Origin: Scytonema sp. UIC 10036
GTDB taxonomy: Bacteria > Cyanobacteriota > Cyanobacteriia > Cyanobacteriales > Nostocaceae
Direction of reading: 5' to 3'
NCBI RefSeq assembly: GCF_009725235.1
Contig: NZ_WJFC01000158.1
Coordinates: forward strand, 1 to 32,028
DNA length: 32,028 nt
The notes beneath the pieces were generated by a model that saw only the letters and a program-made list of their open reading frames with translations, ran no database searches and had not been told where the DNA came from. A program made the position numbers and the translations under genes. Numbering within the stretch: the first letter of the stretch is position 1; every line of letters begins with the position of its first letter. Shown piece after piece: positions 8,989 to 17,919 of this stretch.

Positions 8989-9265
8989 TTTTTTCTAGGT
9001 ATTGCTTTTACATTTAAGGTCGAAAAAGAAACAGAAAGGTTCCAGATATTTTCTAAAATCCTTGAATCAACTCATGGTAATGCTATAGATTAATAGCCTA
9101 ATTTTTTTAAAATTAATTTGATAAATAAAGCATTCTAATTACAAAAAAAATTTTTAGTGTCCGGAATGAAAAATCAACAGTAGACAGTTATTTTAGTGTC
9201 ACATAAATTTAGGGATTAAGGGTTATACTACATAAGTTGTGATAGCTAAGTGGACAGATTTCAAC
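8989..9265. other. AT-rich upstream region of the barrel gene
   Basis: No open frame of note. It presumably holds the promoter of the leftward barrel gene; nothing else is recognised. Confidence 0.4.
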
Positions 9266-9384
9266 TCTCGTTCCCAGGTTCTACCTGGGAATGCATTAGT
9301 AGAGGCTCTGCCTCGCACTCTAGGTAGAGCACAGGAGGCGGAGCCTCCCGTATAGCATTCCCAGGCTGAGCCTGGGAACGAGGT
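9266..9384. repeat. Dispersed palindromic repeat, GGAGGCGGAGCCTCC family (full-length copy)
   Basis: The left end (CTCGTTCCCAGGTTCTACCT) and right end (GCATTCCCAGGCTGAGCCTG then GGAACGAG) are inverted copies of one another, and each also folds on itself. A central GGAGGCGGAGCCTCC palindrome lies at about 9332. This is a complete, symmetric, non-coding MITE-like unit of about 120 bp. Confidence 0.85.
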
Positions 9385-9402
9385 GGTACAAATGCTGGAC
9401 TA

Positions 9403-10266
9403 CTAGGGATTGCAGTAATTACATAGAGAGGGGTCTGCCTCTTGTATTCCATCTGGAAACATCACTTCTCTAAAAAATCCACATTTTTGACATTTATAAG
9501 TAACGGCAAGAGTGAGTTCCGTGGGAGAATGGCAATACGCACAAGGTAACCCTTGTTTCCTCTGAAATACATCAAACCCAGGAAAGTCACAATTAGGGCA
9601 AGCATTCTGGATTTTTTTCATCAAGTCATGTGTTGCTCTGGCAATATTTTTCATCCTGGTAGGGTTATAAAGAGCACGCATATCTGTTTCTATTGAGATT
9701 TCGCCACTCTCAGAACGCTTTAAAGCAAATGTAACTGCTTCCACAAGTTGTTCTGTTGTATTGATACCTTTGATAATTTCTTCTTGATTTTTGGGTGAAG
9801 GATGAACCATGACGACAAGAGCGTGTTCGGGAAAGCCAGCTTTTTCAGCAAACTCTTGCGCTTCTTGGATATTTTTGATAACGCGGTGACTGAAGTTAGT
9901 TTCAATCGAGACTGCTTGACCAATAATTTCTATTTCATTTGTTTTATCCAATAAAATCACAATCTCTCGATTACATGGTATGAACGGGTTAGTTGGATGG
10001 GGACTAAATGTACCTTCACTCGCTAAAGCTAATGTTTCATTTGTGACAGACAGTGCTGTTTCTGCTTTCAGTCTTGCTGCTTCGACTTGGTTCCCAACCC
10101 TTTTGACATCCCTTGTAAATGTACCAAAGCGATCCGTATCGAAATCTTGTGGAACTATGACTTTGATGCCTAATTCTTGTTCGAGAATTGGAGCGATAAC
10201 CGTTTCTTTATGATGCTTGGTCGCTAATATTGCTACTCGATTGCCAAATATTGGATGTTTGTTCAT
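9403..10266 (-). CDS. DUF6671-like protein with double zinc ribbon
   Basis: 287 aa soluble protein of unknown function. Residues 1-190 form an alpha/beta-looking domain (GNRVAILATKHHKETVIAPIL at the N-terminus, FSPHPTNPFIPCNREIVILL in the middle). The C-terminal 65 residues contain four CxxC knuckles in order: CPNC, CAYC, CQKC and CNYC, enough for two zinc ribbons. The arrangement matches my memory of the family now called DUF6671; this was not checked by search. The start codon (ATG) is at 10266. The gene stands alone between repeats. No catalytic residues can be assigned. Confidence 0.75.
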   Translation of the reverse strand: MNKHPIFGNRVAILATKHHKETVIAPILEQELGIKVIVPQDFDTDRFGTFTRDVKRVGNQVEAARLKAETALSVTNETLALASEGTFSPHPTNPFIPCNREIVILLDKTNEIEIIGQAVSIETNFSHRVIKNIQEAQEFAEKAGFPEHALVVMVHPSPKNQEEIIKGINTTEQLVEAVTFALKRSESGEISIETDMRALYNPTRMKNIARATHDLMKKIQNACPNCDFPGFDVFQRKQGLPCAYCHSPTELTLAVTYKCQKCGFFREVMFPDGIQEADPSLCNYCNP

Positions 10267-10326
10267 ACCTGTGGAAACTTAAACACTGGCCTAGAGATGA
10301 TTTATAAAGTCAACATTAAGACACTG

Positions 10327-10446
10327 TAGGTTGGGTTGAGGAACGAAACCCAACATTTGTTGAGGAACGAAACCCAACATTTGTTGAGGAACGAAACCCA
10401 ACATTTAATGAAATTGTTGGATGTGACTTCGTTCTACGCAACCTAC
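10327..10446. repeat. Tandem array of the GTAGGTTGGGTT repeat
   Basis: Three near-identical tandem copies of TTGAGGAACGAAACCCAACA (about 10336, 10359 and 10383), followed by a divergent inverted half ending GTTCTACGCAACCTACACAA. The tandem amplification suggests slippage or replication-based expansion of a dispersed unit. Confidence 0.8.
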
Positions 10447-11243
10447 ACAATACATTTAGCGATTTACGATTTACTTTATAAATGATCTCTTAAATACTCT
10501 TTTAGTTACAAAAAATATAGTAATTATAAATCATTTGCAGGAAACCAGATCTCCGACTTCTTGAAGGATACAGCTGGTCAATGGGGGGTGATCCCCTCAT
10601 TCAGTGCTCACTATATCCGGTGCCTCAGGCTGGGAATGCAGGCTCCGCAGGTCTAATACGGGAGGCGGAGCCTCTACTAAGGCATTCCCAGGCTCTGCCT
10701 GGGAACGAGGTGAGGGGTCAGACCTCTCATTTGCAAACAGTATCCTTAAAGAAGTCAGGGATCTGAGCTTTCTGAATTTTATTTATAGACTTAAATCAAT
10801 CGTTTTTATAAGTAAATCGATCGACATTTATTGTACAATAGAAGACCATCTAATCTTAATAAAACTCAATATATTCCATTGTAAAAATGTTATAGATGCT
10901 GAAATAGATAGTTCTTACATCGTTCTGAAGACAGACGCACATCAATTTAAACCTATAGTTATCATTAATTTATATTAATATATAGACTGGCTCAGACCTA
11001 AGGGAACATTTAAGTAAGGTTTTTCTTATGGTAAAGATATAAGATTTTTTTAATAATGCTGATTGAAAAGTAACAAATTCTTTGGAAAAGGTGATAAGTT
11101 TATCTACAACAGATAATTCAAACCAGACACAAACACATAATTAATGTTTTTGACTCTGACTTAATTTTCAAATCACGAATAAATAGTTTTTCTGAGCAAG
11201 GGACATCTTTGTTCCGTTGCTACATGGCTGCAATTAAAACTAA
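10447..11243. other. Long non-coding region upstream of cmpA
   Basis: Apart from the MITE-like element at 10545-10767, this is AT-rich sequence with no convincing gene; an open frame at 10604-10978 starts within repeats and is judged spurious. The cmpA promoter and its control sites should lie here. A TTA-N8-TAA at 10965-10978 fits the loose consensus known for CmpR-type LysR regulators, but would be expected often by chance in such AT-rich DNA. Confidence 0.4.
10545..10767. mobile_element. MITE-like element with terminal inverted repeats and a nested repeat
   Basis: The left end CAGATCTCCGACTTCTTGAA (10546-10565) and the right end, read on the other strand from 10766 as CAGATCCCTGACTTCTTTAA, match at 17 of 20 positions. 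The similarity goes on inward for about 55 bases per arm (GGATAC, then AATG-purine-rich, then CCCCTCA). Between the arms lies a GGAGGCGGAGCCTC-family repeat at about 10620-10712, apparently inserted into or carried by the element. No transposase is encoded. Long gapped palindromes of this sort are non-autonomous elements. Confidence 0.7.
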
Positions 11244-11267
11244 TTGAAATTAGCACAGGAAAAATTT

Positions 11268-12620
11268 ATGCCTGAATTTTCTCGACGCAAATTTTTGCTA
11301 ACTGCTGGAGTTTCTGCTGCTAGTTCTATATTCTTAAAAGGATGTTTGGGAAATCCACCAGAGCCAGGTGGTACGACAACTCAAGCACAACAAGTCGTTG
11401 CGACCAATGTCAGTGCAGCAGATGCGCCAGAAACTACCACAGTTAAACTTGGATATATTCCAATTGTTGAAGCAGCACCTCTTATTGTTGCAAAGGAGAA
11501 AGGTTTCTTCGCTAAATACGGAATGACCAATGTCGATTTATCCAAACAAGCGAATTGGGGTTCGGCAAGAGATAACGTAGAAATTGGAGCGGCTGGAGGC
11601 GGAATTGATGGTGGTCAATGGCAGATGCCCATGCCATACCTGATTTCTGAAGGACGCATTACTAAGGGCAATAGAAAAATTCCCATGTATGTCCTAGCTC
11701 AACTAAATACTCAAGGCAATGGCATTGCGATCGCTAACAAGCATTTGGGCAAAGGTATTGGCGTAAAAGTTGCTGGTAAGGAAGCGTTTTTTGCTCAATT
11801 GAAATCAGCAAACGCCATCTTCAAAGCCGCTCAAACCTTTCCAGGCGTCAATCAAGATTTCTGGATTCGCTACTGGTTAGCAGCATCGGGCGTCGATCCA
11901 GACAAAGATATTCAACTTTTAACAGTACCTGCGGCGCAAACAGTTGCCAACATGAAAACGGGAACTATGGATGCCTTCAGTACTGGTGACCCCTGGCCTT
12001 ACCGAATTATCAAGGATAAGATTGGCTTCATGGCAGCGCTAACGGCTGAAATTTGGAAAAACCATCCAGAAGAATATTTGGCAATGAGGGGAGATTGGGT
12101 TGACAAACATCCAAAAGCAACCAAAGCCATTCTTAAAGGACTAATGGAAGCACAGCAATGGTGCGATAACTTTGACAACAGAAAAGAATTAGCTCAAATC
12201 CTTGCAGGACGAAACTACTTTAACGTCCCTGTAGCAGTTCTGAACGATCCATTCATGGGTAAATACGACATGGGTGATGGTCGCAGAATTGATGATAGAA
12301 AAATGGCTGCGTTGTATTGGAAAGATGAAAAGGGTAGCGTTTCCTATCCGTATAAGAGCCATGACCTCTGGTTTTTAACAGAAAGCGTCCGTTGGGGCTT
12401 TCTACCGGAGTCTACCTTAGCAAATGCCAAAACACTGATAGATAAAGTCAACCGCGAGGACTTGTGGCGAGAAGCTGCTAAAGAATTAGGTGTAGCGGCG
12501 GCTGACATACCCACCACTACATCCCGTGGAGTTGAAGAGTTTTTTGATGGCATCAAGTTTGACCCCGAAAATCCTAAGGCTTACTTGCAAAGCTTAAAAA
12601 TTAAAAAAGTTAGTGGTTAG
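11268..12620 (+). CDS. cmpA: Bicarbonate ABC transporter substrate-binding lipoprotein CmpA
   Basis: High-affinity bicarbonate-binding protein of the BCT1 (Cmp) transporter, 450 aa. A twin-arginine-type leader ([10 protein letters not shown]) leads to a lipobox (LKGC, Cys26), giving a membrane-tethered periplasmic protein. It could be CmpA (bicarbonate) or NrtA (nitrate). CmpA is favoured by the conserved [24 protein letters not shown] and [10 protein letters not shown] segments. NrtA has GEPW where this protein has GDPW, and a nitrate-contacting Lys in HPEK where this one has Glu (HPEE). The ATG at 11268 has AGGA eight bases upstream and puts the signal peptide at the N-terminus; the TTG at 11244 is less likely. 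The last codons (VSG, stop) already lie in a GTTAGTG heptamer repeat. First gene of cmpABC. Confidence 0.88.
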   Translation: MPEFSRRKFLLTAGVSAASSIFLKGCLGNPPEPGGTTTQAQQVVATNVSAADAPETTTVKLGYIPIVEAAPLIVAKEKGFFAKYGMTNVDLSKQANWGSARDNVEIGAAGGGIDGGQWQMPMPYLISEGRITKGNRKIPMYVLAQLNTQGNGIAIANKHLGKGIGVKVAGKEAFFAQLKSANAIFKAAQTFPGVNQDFWIRYWLAASGVDPDKDIQLLTVPAAQTVANMKTGTMDAFSTGDPWPYRIIKDKIGFMAALTAEIWKNHPEEYLAMRGDWVDKHPKATKAILKGLMEAQQWCDNFDNRKELAQILAGRNYFNVPVAVLNDPFMGKYDMGDGRRIDDRKMAALYWKDEKGSVSYPYKSHDLWFLTESVRWGFLPESTLANAKTLIDKVNREDLWREAAKELGVAAADIPTTTSRGVEEFFDGIKFDPENPKAYLQSLKIKKVSG

Positions 12621-12732
12621 TGGTTAGTAGTTAGTGGTTAGTGGCTCAACAACTAACAACTAACTACTAACAACCAACAACTAACTACTATCAACCAACA
12701 ACTAACTACTATCAACTATCAACCAACAAGTT
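12609..12732. repeat. Heptamer repeat pair in the cmpA-cmpB gap
   Basis: GTTAGTG/GTTAGTA units (12609-12643) are followed by the complementary AACTAAC, AACAACTAACTAC and CCAACAACTAACTACTATC units (about 12650-12732). The two arms can pair into a long imperfect hairpin in the operon transcript. The array begins inside the final codons of cmpA and ends just before the cmpB ribosome site GAGGAG at 12734. Confidence 0.85.
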
Positions 12733-12746
12733 AGAGGAGAAAACCA

Positions 12747-13583
12747 ATGGTAACGCTACAAAGACGTCAGAACACTACTGTTCAAAATCCCTGGTTGTCC
12801 CGTCTGCAAAAGCAATTTCCCGATCTTATACCGCCATTAAGCGCGCTCTTAATATTTCTTGTTGTATGGCAATTGTTTACTTGGATTCCTGGAGCAACAC
12901 TACCAGGGCCTATTCAAGTCGTGCAAGATACGTGGATACTGATTATGTATCCTTTTTATGACCGGGGTGGCATAGATAAAGGTTTATTTTGGCAAGTCCT
13001 TGCTAGTTTACAAAGGGTAGCGATTGGTTACTCGCTAGCAGCAGTTATCGGTATTAGCTTAGGCATTGCGATCGGAATGAGTAAATCGTTATCGAAAGCT
13101 TTAGATCCAATGATTCAGCTATTCCGTACCGTACCACCTCTCGCTTGGGTGCCAATTTCTCTAGCTGCTTTAAGACAAAACGAACCTGCTGCTCTTTTCG
13201 TAATCTTCATCACAGCGATTTGGCCTATCTTAATCAATACAGCAGTTGGGGTTAAGCAAATTCCTCAAGATTACAACAACGTCGCTAAAGTTCTGCAACT
13301 GTCTCGCAAGGAATATTTCATTAATATCCTTATACCTGCTGCTCTGCCTTACATTTTTACTGGTTTAAGAATTGCAATTGGTTTGGCGTGGTTAGCAATT
13401 ATTGCAGCAGAAATTATCATGTCCGGTATTGTGGGAATTGGCTTCTTCATCTGGGATGCTTATCAAAATAACAATGTCAGTGAAATTATTTTAGCTCTCG
13501 TTTATATCGGTGTTGTTGGCTTAATCCTTGACAAGTTTATGCTGTGGATACAGTCAAGAATTTTGCCAGAAGAACAAAAGTAG
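12747..13583 (+). CDS. cmpB: Bicarbonate ABC transporter permease CmpB
   Basis: Inner-membrane permease of 278 aa in the BPD-type (NrtB/SsuC/TauC) family. It has about six membrane segments: about residues 32-50 (PLSALLIFLVVWQLF), 94-117, 129-148, 150-168, 200-228 and 245-268. The cytoplasmic coupling loop with the family's EAA-like motif is around residues 175-200 (NVAKVLQLSRKEYFINILIPAALP). Well-placed GAGGAG ribosome site 7 bases before the ATG. It pairs with CmpA for substrate delivery and with CmpC for energy. Confidence 0.9.
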   Translation: MVTLQRRQNTTVQNPWLSRLQKQFPDLIPPLSALLIFLVVWQLFTWIPGATLPGPIQVVQDTWILIMYPFYDRGGIDKGLFWQVLASLQRVAIGYSLAAVIGISLGIAIGMSKSLSKALDPMIQLFRTVPPLAWVPISLAALRQNEPAALFVIFITAIWPILINTAVGVKQIPQDYNNVAKVLQLSRKEYFINILIPAALPYIFTGLRIAIGLAWLAIIAAEIIMSGIVGIGFFIWDAYQNNNVSEIILALVYIGVVGLILDKFMLWIQSRILPEEQK

Positions 13584-13586
13584 TTT

Positions 13587-13690
13587 GGCTAATGGCTAAT
13601 AGCTAATGGCTAATGGTAAGAACACAATTAGCAATTAGCAATTAGTCATTAGCAATTAGCAATTAGCAATTAGCAATTAGCAATTAGCAA
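13587..13690. repeat. Heptamer repeat pair in the cmpB-cmpC gap
   Basis: GGCTAAT/AGCTAAT units (13587-13617) face AATTAGC units (about 13625-13690, eight or so copies). The arms are largely complementary (CTAATGGCTAAT against ATTAGCAATTAG). It ends directly against AAAGGA, the likely cmpC ribosome site. Confidence 0.85.
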
Positions 13691-13704
13691 AGGACAGATA
13701 GAAA

Positions 13705-15711
13705 ATGAGCGTTTTTGTTGCTGTAGACCAAATTGATAAAGTTTTCTCCTTATCCGGTGGCGGTCAGTATATTGCTCTCAAAGGAATCGATCTTCAAATC
13801 AAAAAAGGAGAGTTTATTTCTCTGATTGGTCACTCCGGTTGTGGTAAGTCTACCCTACTCAATATGATTGCTGGTTTGGATTTACCAACTGAGGGTTTGG
13901 TAACACTGGAAGGACAAAGAATCACAAGACCCGGTCCAGACAGGATGGTGGTGTTTCAAAATTATTCACTCTTACCTTGGCGTTCAGTACGGGAAAATAT
14001 TGCTCTTGCCGTTGATTCAGTTCTGAAGGATGTACCTGCAGGTGAACGCAAATCAATTGTAGAAAAGCACATTGATTTAGTCGGTTTGCGTCCTCATGCT
14101 GATAAAGCCCCAGCAATGTTATCAGGTGGGCAAAAACAACGCGTTGCGATCGCACGCGCTCTAGCAATTCGTCCTAAATTGCTCCTGTTAGATGAACCTT
14201 TTGGAGCATTAGACGCACTGACAAGAGGCAATTTGCAAGAACAGTTGATGCAAATTTGTCAAGAAAACGAAGTCACTGCGGTTATGGTGACTCACGATGT
14301 GGATGAAGCGGTGCTGTTGTCCGATAGAATTGTGATGTTGACCAACGGACCGGAATCAAAAATAGGACAAATTTTAGAAGTAGATATTCCCCGACCCCGG
14401 AAGCGGATGGAAGTGGTAGAACATCCAAGCTACTACAGCTTGCGGAGTGAGATGATTTACTTCCTCAATCAACAGAAACGGATCAAGAAACTCAGAGCGA
14501 GAAAAGTCACAACAATTGCCCGTCACGGTTTAGAAAAAGTTAACTTAGAAATTGGTTTCCTTCCTCTGACTGCTTGCGCCCCTCTTGCTGTTGCTAAAGA
14601 AAAGGGCTTCTTTACAAAGTACGGTTTAGATGAAGTTAACTTAGTGCGCGAAACCAGCTGGCGCGGAATTACCGATGGGATCGTTGGTGGCTATTTAGAC
14701 GCGGCACAAATGCCCTCAGGTATGCCCGTATGGTTAACTGTAGGCGGTCATGGAGATGCTCCCACACCTATTGTGAGCGCACTGACATTAACTCGTAATG
14801 GTAATGCGATTACCTTAGACAAGCGTTTTTATGACAAAGGGGTTTATACCCTAGCAGATTTTAAACAATTATTACAAGAGTCTGCAGGGCAAAGCCATAC
14901 TTTGGGGATGGTACACCCTTCCTCAATGCACAATATACTTTTGCGTTACTGGCTAGCAACAGCAGGCATTGACCCCGATGTAGATGTTTCTCTCAAAACC
15001 ATTCCTCCAGCACAAATGGTTGCTGACTTACAAGCAGGAAGTATAGACGGTTATTGCGTGGGAGAACCTTGGAATCTTCGAGCCGCGATAGAAGGTATTG
15101 GCTTTACCGTCGCCACGGATTTAGAAATTTGGCAAGGACATCCCGGTAAAGTTTTGGGAGTTCGCGAAGATTGGGCAAATGCATATCCAAATACCCATAT
15201 CGCTCTAGTTAAAGCCTTGTTGGAAGCTTGTCGGTACTGTGCTGATGAGAAGAACTTTCCAGAAATTCGTCAGATTTTGGCTAGTCGTGAGTACATTAGC
15301 ACTAACGAAGAATATATCCAGCTTGGCGATCCAAACTCTATGGTTTGCAACCTCGAACAACCAATGAGAGAGTACGCCCATCACTTATTCTTTGGCGATG
15401 GAGTCAATCGTCCCAGCCGTACCGAACATTTATGGATGATGACTCAAATGGCGCGTTGGGGTGATATTCCCTTCCCCCGCAACTGGATGGAAATTTTGGA
15501 AAGAGTTTGTCGAGTCAGCGTGTTTAGTACGGCAGCGAGGGAACTAGGTTTGCTTGACATTAAGTACCATCGTGGTCCTATTCAATTGTTCGATGGCACT
15601 GTATTTAATGCCGATGACCCTATTGCTTATCTCAACAGTCTCAAAATAAAACGCAATGTTTCTGTAGCAGAAGTTGCTATCAACTCGCGTTCCTCCATTG
15701 CAGCAGCCTAA
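13705..15711 (+). CDS. cmpC: Bicarbonate ABC transporter ATPase fused to a CmpA-like domain, CmpC
   Basis: 668 aa, normal size for CmpC/NrtC. Residues 1-265 form the ABC ATPase: Walker A GHSGCGKST at 42-50, Q-loop near 85, signature LSGGQ at 139-143, Walker B LLLLDE at 159-164 and switch His197. Residues about 283-660 form a solute-binding domain homologous to CmpA/NrtA, here cytoplasmic and, in the family, regulatory (it binds substrate and inhibits the transporter). This domain has GEPWNLR and HPGK, so its ligand pocket is more like NrtA than the CmpA encoded upstream; that is normal for neither call alone, and assignment as CmpC rests mainly on operon partners. No separate second ATPase (CmpD) follows, unlike standard cmpABCD. 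Confidence 0.87.
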   Translation: MSVFVAVDQIDKVFSLSGGGQYIALKGIDLQIKKGEFISLIGHSGCGKSTLLNMIAGLDLPTEGLVTLEGQRITRPGPDRMVVFQNYSLLPWRSVRENIALAVDSVLKDVPAGERKSIVEKHIDLVGLRPHADKAPAMLSGGQKQRVAIARALAIRPKLLLLDEPFGALDALTRGNLQEQLMQICQENEVTAVMVTHDVDEAVLLSDRIVMLTNGPESKIGQILEVDIPRPRKRMEVVEHPSYYSLRSEMIYFLNQQKRIKKLRARKVTTIARHGLEKVNLEIGFLPLTACAPLAVAKEKGFFTKYGLDEVNLVRETSWRGITDGIVGGYLDAAQMPSGMPVWLTVGGHGDAPTPIVSALTLTRNGNAITLDKRFYDKGVYTLADFKQLLQESAGQSHTLGMVHPSSMHNILLRYWLATAGIDPDVDVSLKTIPPAQMVADLQAGSIDGYCVGEPWNLRAAIEGIGFTVATDLEIWQGHPGKVLGVREDWANAYPNTHIALVKALLEACRYCADEKNFPEIRQILASREYISTNEEYIQLGDPNSMVCNLEQPMREYAHHLFFGDGVNRPSRTEHLWMMTQMARWGDIPFPRNWMEILERVCRVSVFSTAARELGLLDIKYHRGPIQLFDGTVFNADDPIAYLNSLKIKRNVSVAEVAINSRSSIAAA

Positions 15712-15713
15712 GA

Positions 15714-15996
15714 ATTTTAGATTTTAGATTTTGGATTTTGGATTACACGATTGTAGCTTTTGGATTCGGAGTACTGATTTGAGTTTAAATAGATAATTTC
15801 AATCAGTAAACCAATCATCTCAAATCAAAAAATCATCAAATAGTTTACATATCTCAACTTTAAACAGAGCTAATGTTTCTAGTTTTTCATCCAAAATCCA
15901 AAATCCAAAATCCAAAATCCAAAATCAAAAATCCAAAATCCAAAATCCAAAATCCAAAATCCAAAATCCAAAATCCAAAATCCAAAATCCAAAATC
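15714..15996. repeat. Heptamer repeat pair (GATTTTG / CCAAAAT) after cmpC
   Basis: GATTTTAGATTTTGGATTTT units (15714-15744) face about fourteen CCAAAAT units (15889-15996). The arms are complementary and about 145 bases apart. The right arm abuts the stop codon of the leftward antiporter gene. It fills the convergent gap where a cmpD gene might be expected. No T-tailed terminator other than this structure is seen. Confidence 0.85.
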
Positions 15997-17919
15997 TCAA
16001 GAGGTAGGAGCATCACTGGTTGAAAGTTGAGCTAACTTTGTTAACGGTATTTCTTCAACCTCTGATAACTTTTCTAATGAGAGGCGAGTTGATTGGTTAC
16101 TACCGGACAAGCGTTTTAAAAGGCTTGGTCTGGGGTCGTGTAATAGGTAGATAATGCGATCGCCCACAGACCATTCTTCTGAAGCTGGCATAACCTGAAT
16201 GCGATCTTCTCGTTCTACTAAAAGCGGTACTAACTCGCCTCCTCCAATTAATCCTTGTAAATGTTCTTGCTGACGTTCAAAATCGGTAGCACTCAGTGTT
16301 GTTGTGCCTAACTTTACCCGTCCGTCATTCAAGTAATCATTCCAGGTTTTGATGGATAAGTCTGAAAGGAAAGCTTGATTTACCTTATTCTCTTTGACTG
16401 TTGTAGTTGCCTGCGGATCGCGAGGAAAAACTGCCAATACCCTTGGTGGATCGAACTCTTCGGCGGCACGTTGCGCCAAAACAAAATTAACTTCGCCATT
16501 ACTAGTCATTGCTAAAAAAGTTCCTACTGAAGCCAGCCCTGCCTCTTCTAAAACCCCAGTATCTAGAGCGCTACTAGCAATTACCCTCAAATTTTCTGCT
16601 TCTGCTTGGAGACAACGTTGTGGGTCAGTATCAATCATTACCACTTTTTCGCCCCGTTCTTGAAACAACCGAGCAATTAATAAACTCAAAGGATTGCAGC
16701 CAACAATCACTGCCCCAGTTGCCTGTTTTGAGGTAATTTGCAAACACCTGGCAACCCAGCCAGCTGTTAGTCCTTGACAAACCACTGTCATGATGATGGT
16801 GAGGAACACCAATGCTTTAATAGCCTCTCCACCGTTAACACCTCGTTGTGTCAGCAGAATTGCAAACAAGGATGCAACAGAAGCCGAAACAATTCCCCTT
16901 GGGGCAACCCAACTGAGAAATAGCTTCTGTCGCCAGTTGAGTCCACTGTTCCAGGTACACAGGAGGATGTTAATCGGGCGGACAACAAACATCAGTACCA
17001 AAACCGTGTATACACCACCCCAACCTAAAGCAAACAAACTCGCAATAGATAGGTCGGCTGCAAGCAAAATAAATAAAACCGAAACACTAAGAATCGTCAG
17101 TTGACCTTTAAAGCGTCGCAACAATCTTTCTTCTGGGACTGAAGAACCTCCAAATACCACTCCTGCGACAACAGTTGCCATCAATCCCGATTCAGTGATC
17201 GCCATTTGAGACAAAGCAAATAAACCCCACAAACCTGCTAAAACTACCAGGTTTTTGACCTCAAATGAGAGAAAATTGGCTCGTTTGCAAATAAACGACA
17301 TGAGCCAACCACCTGTTGAACCAATAGCGCCACCAATACTCAAGCGCATCATTAAGTTGCTAGCAGCCGACACAAAGTCAGTATGGTCGTTGAGAATTGT
17401 GTTGAGCACTACAACAGCAAGAATTGCTCCCACTGGATCGACCAACACGCCTTCCCCTTCCAACAGAGTTGCAACCTGCCTGTCAACGTTGACTTGTTTG
17501 AGCAGGGGACTAATAACAGTCGGCCCTGTGACTACTACTAGAGACGCGAAGAGAAAAGCAATAGGCCAAGGAAATTCACCCAACCAGTGAGCTGCCATAC
17601 TGCCACCAAGCAGTGTGATCAGGGTTCCGAGGGTGACAAGCAATTGCAAGCTAGACGAAACTTTGCCCAATTCTTGCAGATCCAGATTAAGCCCGCCTTC
17701 AAACAAAATAATTGCTGTTGCTAAGGCGACTATAACTTCTAACCCAGTGCCAAGCATATGGGGATGCAATAGCCCAATACCATTAGAGCCAAGCAGGATG
17801 CCAAACAGCAACAAAAAGACGATGCTGGGTACCTTAAGGTATGCAGCCAGCACTTGAGCGCTAATGCCTGCAAAGACGGCAATTACCATCTGCAGGGTCA
17901 TTTCAAATGATGCTTCCAT
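15997..17919 (-). CDS. Na+(cation)/H+ antiporter with RCK/TrkA-N domain
   Basis: 640 aa. Residues 1-385 hold about 12 membrane helices of the CPA (Na+/H+ exchanger) family. The ion-site region reads GPTVISPLL (132-140) and LEGEGVLVDPVGA (153-165). The likely cation-binding Asp is Asp161. The residue before it is Val, where many CPA1 members have Asn (ND) and CPA2 members have Asp (DD). Residues about 400-510 are a Rossmann-type TrkA-N/RCK domain (AVIVGCNPLSLLIARLFQERG), probably binding nucleotide to gate the carrier, followed by a cytoplasmic tail. Its start could be Met1 (17919) or Met7. It probably works in pH and sodium homeostasis; a link to the adjacent bicarbonate uptake operon is inference only. 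Confidence 0.87.
   Translation of the reverse strand: MEASFEMTLQMVIAVFAGISAQVLAAYLKVPSIVFLLLFGILLGSNGIGLLHPHMLGTGLEVIVALATAIILFEGGLNLDLQELGKVSSSLQLLVTLGTLITLLGGSMAAHWLGEFPWPIAFLFASLVVVTGPTVISPLLKQVNVDRQVATLLEGEGVLVDPVGAILAVVVLNTILNDHTDFVSAASNLMMRLSIGGAIGSTGGWLMSFICKRANFLSFEVKNLVVLAGLWGLFALSQMAITESGLMATVVAGVVFGGSSVPEERLLRRFKGQLTILSVSVLFILLAADLSIASLFALGWGGVYTVLVLMFVVRPINILLCTWNSGLNWRQKLFLSWVAPRGIVSASVASLFAILLTQRGVNGGEAIKALVFLTIIMTVVCQGLTAGWVARCLQITSKQATGAVIVGCNPLSLLIARLFQERGEKVVMIDTDPQRCLQAEAENLRVIASSALDTGVLEEAGLASVGTFLAMTSNGEVNFVLAQRAAEEFDPPRVLAVFPRDPQATTTVKENKVNQAFLSDLSIKTWNDYLNDGRVKLGTTTLSATDFERQQEHLQGLIGGGELVPLLVEREDRIQVMPASEEWSVGDRIIYLLHDPRPSLLKRLSGSNQSTRLSLEKLSEVEEIPLTKLAQLSTSDAPTS

Noticed and set aside
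10604..10978. 124-aa open frame upstream of cmpA
   Set aside because: Its first half is the MITE-like element and GGAGGC repeat, its second half AT-rich non-coding-looking sequence; no ribosome site.
10965..10978. TTA-N8-TAA as a CmpR operator for cmpA
   Set aside because: About 290 bp from the start codon in very AT-rich DNA; expected by chance, so not listed as a site.
11268..15711. Assignment as nitrate transporter nrtABC
   Set aside because: The binding protein has GDPW and HPEE and long CmpA-like stretches, where NrtA has GEPW and HPEK; no nitrate or nitrite reductase genes are nearby. The CmpC regulatory domain alone is ambiguous.
15889..15996. Possible CRISPR array from regular repeats
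   Set aside because: The units are 7 bases and contiguous without spacers, and no cas genes are present; the same holds for the arrays at 12609, 13587 and 18095.
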